From: JBBSNV01 sp964458605
Lineage (GTDB): Bacteria > Pseudomonadota > Alphaproteobacteria > Reyranellales > JAQSWP01
Reading direction: 5' to 3'
Assembly (NCBI GenBank): GCA_964458605.1
Contig: CAYWLS010000032.1
Span: 1 to 37,748 of the forward strand
DNA length: 37,748 nucleotides
Shown here: positions 30,975 through 37,748 of the stretch, one piece after another
Numbering within the stretch: the first letter of the stretch is position 1
How the letters are laid out: every line of letters starts with the position of its first letter
Position numbers and translations under genes: made by a program
The notes under the pieces: model-generated
Told to the model about the DNA's origin: nothing
Seen by the model: only the letters and a program-made list of their open reading frames with translations
The model's database searches: none

Positions 30975-31562
30975 CTAAGCGAAATCGGCCGCCAGGGCCT
31001 GGCGCGTGGCCTCGGGCAGCACCGCCATGTGCCGATACTTGTCATGGCCGATGCCCAGGATCACCTCGGTGCCGGGCCGGCGGAATTTCTCGATCTGCAC
31101 AGCGGTGAAGGGGAAGTGCAGGAAATGCACCGAGGAGGTCTTGCCGGCCTCGTTGGTGCGCTCCTGGTCTTCCTCGGGCAGGCCGGGCACGGTCTCGCCG
31201 GCAAAGCGCAGGGTCGCGGTGCTCTCGATATTGCCCAGCTCGCCCAGCAGCCGGGCGCGCCGCACCGGATCCTCGATCTCGATCATCATGGTGGCGGTCA
31301 GTTCGCTGCCATTGGGGATCAGCGGGTTGTAGGCCGCCAGCTCGTCGACGATCTGCGCCTCTCCTCCCTTCTCGATGTACAGCATCTCGTTGACCTGATG
31401 CAGCATGGTCTCGAAGCACTCGAAATAGAACGTCACGAACGGACCGATTTCGACGCGGCGGTCGCGCTTGAGCGCGGTGACGGCGCGGCGGCGCTCGGCG
31501 CGCTGGGCGGCGTATTGCGCCGGCGGGGTGATGTCCTTGGCGGTGATCTTGCGGGCGGTCAT
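30975..31562 (-). CDS. DUF3501-family protein
   Basis: 195 residues, soluble, with no known catalytic motif. The ATG at 31562 overlaps the stop of the Fe-S protein gene (ATGA, 31559-31562). Recognisable family stretches are KITAKDITPPAQYAAQRAERR, VTFYFECFETMLHQVNEMLYIE and HFLHFPFTAVQIEKFR. The ending HDKYRHMAVLPEATRQALAADF is also typical. There are few Cys residues and no transmembrane segment. DUF3501 genes are, to my knowledge, often next to rubrerythrin and a CCG-domain Fe-S protein, as here, but the function is unassigned. A role as partner or chaperone of the Fe-S protein is inference from tight coupling. Confidence 0.85.
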   Translation of the reverse strand: MTARKITAKDITPPAQYAAQRAERRRAVTALKRDRRVEIGPFVTFYFECFETMLHQVNEMLYIEKGGEAQIVDELAAYNPLIPNGSELTATMMIEIEDPVRRARLLGELGNIESTATLRFAGETVPGLPEEDQERTNEAGKTSSVHFLHFPFTAVQIEKFRRPGTEVILGIGHDKYRHMAVLPEATRQALAADFA

Positions 31563-32914
31563 GACGGGCTCCCGGCGCGCAGGCCATAGGCCTGGGCGAA
31601 AATCTCGATCGGGTGCTGCGACTGGGCCGGCGCCTTGTCGGCGCCGTCCAGCAGTTTCATGCCCTGCACGATATGGGCGCCGGCCAGCGGGCATTCGGAC
31701 ACCACATAGGGCGTGGCGTTCTTGACCGCCTGGCGCGCCACCGGCTTGCCGACCTTAAGCGCCACGTCGAAGAAATCCTTCTTGATGCCCCACGAGCCGC
31801 CATGTCCCGAGCAGCGCTCGATCACCAGCACCTTTGTGTCGGGGATCAGGCGCAGCATCTCGGCCGCCTTGGGCCCCATGTTCTGCGCCCGCGCGTGGCA
31901 GGGGATGTGGACGGTGACGCTGCCGTCGAGCCTGGCGAGGCCCGGCGCCAGGCCCTGCTTCTTGGCGATGTCGACCACGTATTCGGCCACGTCGTAGGTG
32001 GCGGCCGACAGGCGCTTGACCTCCGCATCGCCGGGCAGGATCAGCGGCCACTCGAATTTCAGCATCAGCGCGCAGGACGGCACCAGCGCGATCACGTCGT
32101 AGCCCTTGTCGATCCAGCCCTTGAGCTCGGCCGAGACCTTGCGCGCATTCTCCGCCACCCGCTCGAGCTCGCCATGCTCCATCAGCGGCATGCCGCAGCA
32201 GGCGGGATAGACCACTTCGGTCTCGACGCCGTTATGCGCCAGTACCGCGCGCGTGGCCGCGCCGATATCGGGATTGTTGTAGTTGACGAAGCAGGTGGCG
32301 TAGAGCACCGCCTTGCGGCCGTAGCCCGGCGCGCTCTTGTTGATGGCGGGCGCCTCGTCCCTGGCCCGGCGCACGAAGGTCTTGCCGTGGAATTCGGGCA
32401 GATGGGCGCGGGCGTCGATGCCGGCAACCTTCTCCATCAGCGGCCGGGTCAGGCCGTTGCCCTCCCGCGTCGCCCAGTTGGCGAGCGGCGCCACCGCCCC
32501 CGCCAGCTTGCCGTTGCGATCGGTCTCGGCCAGCTGCCTGTCGAAGAAGCCGAGCTGCTTCTTCCTGTTCTCGACCGCACGATAGCGCAGCATCAGATGC
32601 GGGAAGTCGAGATTGAACTCGTGCGGCGGCACGTAGGGACACTTCGTCATGAAGCACATGTCGCACAAGGTGCAGGCATCGACGACCGGCTTGAAGTCGG
32701 CGCTCTTGACGTCGTGCAGCTCGCCGCTGGGCGAATTGTCGATCAAATCGAACAGGCGCGGGAAGGAATCGCACAGATTGAAGCAGCGGCGGCAGCCATG
32801 GCAGATGTCGAACACGCGGCGCAGCTCGGCATCGAGCTTGGCCTCGTCGTAGAAATCTTCGCTTTGCCACTCGATCGGATGGCGGATCGGGGCTTCGAGA
32901 CTGCCTTCGCTCAT
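31559..32914 (-). CDS. HdrD/GlpC-like Fe-S protein with two 4Fe-4S clusters and CCG domains
   Basis: 451 residues. Two ferredoxin-type clusters lie at the N terminus: C38xxCxxCxxxC48 (CHGCRRCFNLC) and C81xxCxxCxxxxC92 (CTLCDMCFMTKC). Two CCG-type domains follow; the first has YPACCGMPLMEHGE. The second has CHARAQNMG and ERCSGHGGSWG, where the usual Cys-Cys is Cys-Ser. Proteins of this kind pass electrons between a carrier or quinone and a soluble partner. With rubrerythrin encoded just upstream, it is a candidate electron donor to it. The start at 32914 (MSEGSLEAPIRHP) follows TGGAG; a longer reading to 32965 is unconserved. It is coupled to DUF3501 by a four-base overlap. Confidence 0.9.
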   Translation of the reverse strand: MSEGSLEAPIRHPIEWQSEDFYDEAKLDAELRRVFDICHGCRRCFNLCDSFPRLFDLIDNSPSGELHDVKSADFKPVVDACTLCDMCFMTKCPYVPPHEFNLDFPHLMLRYRAVENRKKQLGFFDRQLAETDRNGKLAGAVAPLANWATREGNGLTRPLMEKVAGIDARAHLPEFHGKTFVRRARDEAPAINKSAPGYGRKAVLYATCFVNYNNPDIGAATRAVLAHNGVETEVVYPACCGMPLMEHGELERVAENARKVSAELKGWIDKGYDVIALVPSCALMLKFEWPLILPGDAEVKRLSAATYDVAEYVVDIAKKQGLAPGLARLDGSVTVHIPCHARAQNMGPKAAEMLRLIPDTKVLVIERCSGHGGSWGIKKDFFDVALKVGKPVARQAVKNATPYVVSECPLAGAHIVQGMKLLDGADKAPAQSQHPIEIFAQAYGLRAGSPS

Positions 32915-32989
32915 GGCTGCGCGCTCCAGGCGATGCGCGCCGGCACGGGACCGCACCAGCGGCAAGCCGCGTGATGAACCGGAGAAGAT

Positions 32990-33023
32990 GCGCCGGGCGC
33001 GACGCTCATGTGGCGCCCGGCGC
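32990..33023 (-). terminator. 11-bp hairpin between rubrerythrin and the Fe-S gene
   Basis: Arms GCGCCGGGCGC (32990-33000) and GCGCCCGGCGC (33013-33023) pair perfectly with a 12-base loop, 25 bases after the rubrerythrin stop. No T-run follows. It probably stabilises the rubrerythrin mRNA or causes partial termination, lowering expression of the two downstream genes. The 134-base gap contains no other promoter that I can recognise. Confidence 0.5.
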
Positions 33024-33048
33024 GGAGGGAAATATCGGCGACGGGCCG

Positions 33049-33465
33049 TTAGCCCATCGTGTCGAGCGCCTTCTGGAAGCGGCCGGCATGGCTCTTCTCG
33101 GCCTTGGCGAGGGTCTCGAACCAGTCGGCGATCTCGTCGAAGCCTTCCTGGCGGGCGGTGCGCGCCATGCCCGGATACATGTCGGTGTATTCGTGCGTCT
33201 CGCCGGCGATCGCCGCCTTCAGGTTCGGCGCCGTGCCGCCGATCGGCAGGCCAGTGGCCGGATCGCCCACTTCCTCGAGGAATTCGAGATGACCATGGGC
33301 ATGGCCGGTCTCGCCTTCGGCGGTCGAGCGGAACACGGCGGCGACGTCGTTGAAGCCTTCGACGTCGGCCTTCTGCGCGAAATAGAGGTAGCGGCGGTTG
33401 GCCTGGCTTTCGCCGGCAAACGCGTCTTTCAGATTCTGTTCGGTTTTGGAGCCTTTGAGCGCCAT
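33049..33465 (-). CDS. Rubrerythrin without rubredoxin domain
   Basis: Diiron ferritin-like protein that reduces hydrogen peroxide. It has 138 residues: only the four-helix bundle is present, and the C-terminal rubredoxin domain of classical rubrerythrin (about 190 residues) is missing. Likely iron ligands are Glu19 (AGESQANRRY), Glu52/His55 (EGETGH), Glu89 or Glu92 (GETHEY) and Glu123/His126 (AEKSH). Without its own rubredoxin it needs an external electron donor; the Fe-S protein encoded next is the obvious candidate. AGGGAG before the ATG at 33465 is a good ribosome binding site. The leader is about 86 bases, and the promoter overlaps an Irr-box-like palindrome. Confidence 0.93.
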   Translation of the reverse strand: MALKGSKTEQNLKDAFAGESQANRRYLYFAQKADVEGFNDVAAVFRSTAEGETGHAHGHLEFLEEVGDPATGLPIGGTAPNLKAAIAGETHEYTDMYPGMARTARQEGFDEIADWFETLAKAEKSHAGRFQKALDTMG

Positions 33466-33558
33466 GTGCTTCTCCCTCTGTGCGGCCGCAACGATGCCGC
33501 CGGCCGGTTACGGTACTGAACAGCCGCGACCCTCGTCGCGACTGCCGGTCAACGGCAA

Positions 33559-33587
33559 ATTAAAGACCCGTCGGCTGGTGCCGTCAA
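33559..33587 (-). promoter_or_regulatory. Promoter of the rubrerythrin operon
   Basis: TTGACG (33587-33582), a 17-base spacer and TTTAAT (33564-33559) on the minus strand: five of six matches in the -10 and the alphaproteobacterial form of the -35. Transcription should begin near 33552. The first two bases of the -35 lie inside the palindrome at 33586-33612. Confidence 0.75.
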
Positions 33588-33612
33588 TAGTCTGGAACGA
33601 TTCCAGATTATT
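33586..33612. promoter_or_regulatory. Irr-box (iron control element)-like operator
   Basis: Arms AATAGTCTGGAA and TTCCAGATTATT flank CGA, 12-bp arms with one mismatch. The central 17 bases (33591-33607, TCTGGAACGATTCCAGA) match 15 of 17 positions of the Irr-box consensus as I recall it, TTTRGAAYNRTTCYAAA; the two mismatches are symmetric. It touches the -35 of the rubrerythrin promoter and lies 27 bases beyond the irr stop codon. Regulation by Irr (repression or activation by iron/haem status) is a strong inference but unproven. The rest of the 33466-33638 gap is the rubrerythrin leader. Confidence 0.65.
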
Positions 33613-33638
33613 GCTCTAATTCTTGCGGCGATTGAGTT

Positions 33639-34070
33639 TTATTTCCGGTCGCGGACCCGGATCACGACATCGACACGCGTCACCTCGGTACCGAACGGCG
33701 CCTTGGGCAACGCTCCCAGCACGACCGATTCGCCGGGGATGTCGCACAGCTCGCCGGCATCCTCGTGGAAGAAGTGGTGATGGTCGGAGATGTTGGTGTC
33801 GAAATAGGAGCGGCCCGGCTCCACCACCACTTCGCGCAGCAGCCCTGCCTGGGTGAACTGGTTGAGCGTGTTGTACACGGTGGCGAGCGACACGCGCACG
33901 TTGCGGCCAAGCGCCTCGCTGTGCAGCGTCTCGGCCGAGATGTGCCGGTCCCTGGCGCCGAACAGCAATCGCGCCAGCGCCAATCGCTGACGCGTCGGGC
34001 GCAATCCGGCGGCACGCAATCGATCGATCACGGGACCATAGCCGGCGGCGGAGGGAAGCATCTCGCGCAT
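33639..34070 (-). CDS. irr: Irr-type Fur-family iron/haem response regulator
   Basis: Transcription factor linking haem/iron status to gene expression in alphaproteobacteria. It has 143 residues with a Fur-type winged helix (LRPTRQRLALARLLF to VSLATVYNTLNQFTQAGLL). The Irr hallmark SDHHHFFHEDAGELCDIP carries the triple His (97-99) of the haem/metal region. The N-terminal GCP-type haem motif of Bradyrhizobium Irr is absent, and there are no CxxC zinc pairs as in Fur. The ATG at 34070 has no Shine-Dalgarno but a -10-like box six bases before it. PerR-like Fur proteins are the main alternative. It is encoded directly next to the Irr-box-controlled rubrerythrin operon. Confidence 0.87.
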   Translation of the reverse strand: MREMLPSAAGYGPVIDRLRAAGLRPTRQRLALARLLFGARDRHISAETLHSEALGRNVRVSLATVYNTLNQFTQAGLLREVVVEPGRSYFDTNISDHHHFFHEDAGELCDIPGESVVLGALPKAPFGTEVTRVDVVIRVRDRK

Positions 34071-34076
34071 CGGTCA

Positions 34077-34105
34077 AAAATAGGACCGGGCGCGACAAAT
34101 TGCAA
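34077..34105 (-). promoter_or_regulatory. irr promoter, predicted leaderless
   Basis: TTGCAA (34105-34100), 17 bases, TATTTT (34082-34077) on the minus strand. The -10 ends six bases before the irr ATG, so transcription would start at the start codon. Each hexamer has four of six consensus bases. No Irr box is visible over this promoter. The remaining bases up to 34248 are GC-rich with no clear terminator for the upstream gene. Confidence 0.5.
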
Positions 34106-34248
34106 AGCCCTATCGGGCGTTGCTGCGGGGTGCGGCGCTACCTGCAACGGGCGCCCGCGGCCGGCGAGGGCCAGGGACAATGCGGCCGACCTGGCCGCCC
34201 GCGCGGCGGAGCGGCTGGAGCAAACCGGCCTTTGAAGGAACCCGCTGT

Positions 34249-35652
<1,404 letters not shown>

Positions 35653-35698
35653 CAGCGTTCAAACCCTTATTGGCCGGTCTTGCGCGGCATCTGGTTGG

Positions 35699-35753
35699 CC
35701 TGCCCCCCGGGGCAGGAAAGCCGCTGCGGCGGCGTATTTTCCGGCTCTATATA
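35699..35753 (-). promoter_or_regulatory. Possible leader of the nitronate monooxygenase-like gene: TATATA box and 8-bp hairpin
   Basis: A TATATA at 35753-35748 (within CTATATAG) is the best -10 candidate; the -35 is poor. In the presumed leader, CCTGCCCC (35699-35706) and GGGGCAGG (35709-35716) form an inverted repeat with only two bases between arms, so either a protein-binding palindrome or a tight hairpin. Tentative. Confidence 0.3.
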
Positions 35754-35802
35754 GGAGCTTTTGCGCCGGCTCGCCAGTCGCCGTGCGGATAAAGCGGGGC
35801 AG

Positions 35803-35837
35803 AAAAAAGGCCGGCCGCCGCAGAACGGCAGCCGGCC
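35803..35837 (-). terminator. Intrinsic terminator of the pnp transcript
   Basis: On the minus strand GGCCGGCTGCCG pairs with CGGCGGCCGGCC over 12 bp (one G-U) around a five-base loop and is followed by TTTTTT (35808-35803). It is a textbook terminator about 165 bases after the pnp stop, beyond two palindromes. Confidence 0.85.
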
Positions 35838-35864
35838 GGATATAGGCGAAGCGGCGAAAGCCTG

Positions 35865-35925
35865 GAGCGGATCACGATCGGACGGAAGCGCGGCAACGCT
35901 TCCATCCGATCGCGTGAATCCGCTC
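35865..35925. repeat. 61-bp imperfect palindrome in the pnp 3' region
   Basis: Outer arms GAGCGGAT (35865-35872) and ATCCGCTC (35918-35925), then further paired segments including GATCGGA/TCCGATC (35876-35882, 35905-35911) and GGAAGCG/CGCTTCC (35884-35890, 35897-35903) around CGGCAA. It resembles the GAGC...GCTC palindromes scattered at gene ends in alphaproteobacteria. It shares GAGCRRAT, CAC and GACGGAA, in the same order, with the neighbouring palindrome. Confidence 0.7.
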
Positions 35926-35939
35926 TATTCCTCAAGTGG

Positions 35940-35999
35940 AGAGCAAATTTCACACCTTTTGACGGAATCCGGAACGATTCCGTCAAAAGGTGATTTGCT

Positions 36000-36001
<2 letters not shown>
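35940..36001. repeat. 62-bp palindrome overlapping the pnp stop codon
   Basis: Arms AGAGCAAAT (35940-35948) and ATTTGCTCT (35993-36001) enclose a second perfect 17-bp pairing, 35953-35969 with 35976-35992, and the loop CGGAAC. A four-base bulge (TTCA) separates the two stems. The right end includes the first two bases of the pnp stop codon (minus-strand TAG at 36002-36000). Transcribed from pnp it would form a long RNA hairpin. No T-run follows directly; termination probably occurs at 35803-35837. Confidence 0.8.

Positions 36002-37748
<1,747 letters not shown>

Overview
This is a 37.7 kb stretch of a GC-rich alphaproteobacterial chromosome. The evidence is the replication block dnaA-dnaN-recF-gyrB near rpsT, the enoyl-CoA hydratase/mutM pair opposite ubiE-ubiB-coaBC-dut, an Irr-type Fur regulator, and promoters of the TTGACG / GCTATA kind. 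A Rhodospirillales-like organism is my best guess, but the genus cannot be fixed from the sequence. There are no tRNAs, rRNAs, CRISPR arrays, insertion sequences or phage genes. Both edges cut genes: gyrB on the left (its 3' part is missing) and pnp on the right (its 5' part is missing).

Positions 1-9079 are on the minus strand: gyrB, recF, dnaN, dnaA, a rhodanese, a long GC-poorer gene-free stretch (6132-6866), rpsT with a clear promoter and terminator, an enoyl-CoA hydratase and mutM. Positions 9132-26555 are on the plus strand. A membrane endonuclease/exonuclease/phosphatase-fold protein and a CHRD lipoprotein come first, then ubiE-ubiB (ubiquinone), coaBC (coenzyme A), dut and a cysteine-free Rrf2 regulator. 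A strong terminator follows. Next is a five-gene accessory operon with an M81/MlrC-family metallohydrolase (apparently starting at CTG), a peptide-type ABC transporter with two permeases, and one fused double-ATPase protein. Then come cysK, moeB/thiF-dsrE (sulfur handling), a MAPEG membrane protein and a PlsB-like acyltransferase.

Positions 26562-30033 hold a glyoxylate/hydroxypyruvate reductase and a Sel1-repeat protein (minus strand), then an SH3 protein and tenA (plus strand). A small, AT-richer module at 30034-30953 encodes an antitoxin-like 60-residue protein and a Fic toxin gene interrupted by an in-frame amber codon. It has its own promoter and an inverted repeat at the expected start of transcription.

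Positions 30975-35652 are, in my view, the most interesting part: an iron/peroxide-type locus on the minus strand. A rubrerythrin, an HdrD/GlpC-like Fe-S protein and a DUF3501 protein form an operon. Its TTGACG-N17-TTTAAT promoter overlaps a near-perfect Irr-box-like palindrome, and the gene next door encodes Irr. A flavin-dependent nitronate monooxygenase-like protein with an extra cysteine cluster follows. The 347 bp between it and pnp carry two large related palindromes and a textbook terminator.

Several genes (moeB, the SH3 gene, irr, mutM) lack a Shine-Dalgarno sequence and have a -10-like box ending 5-6 bases before the ATG, which suggests leaderless mRNAs.
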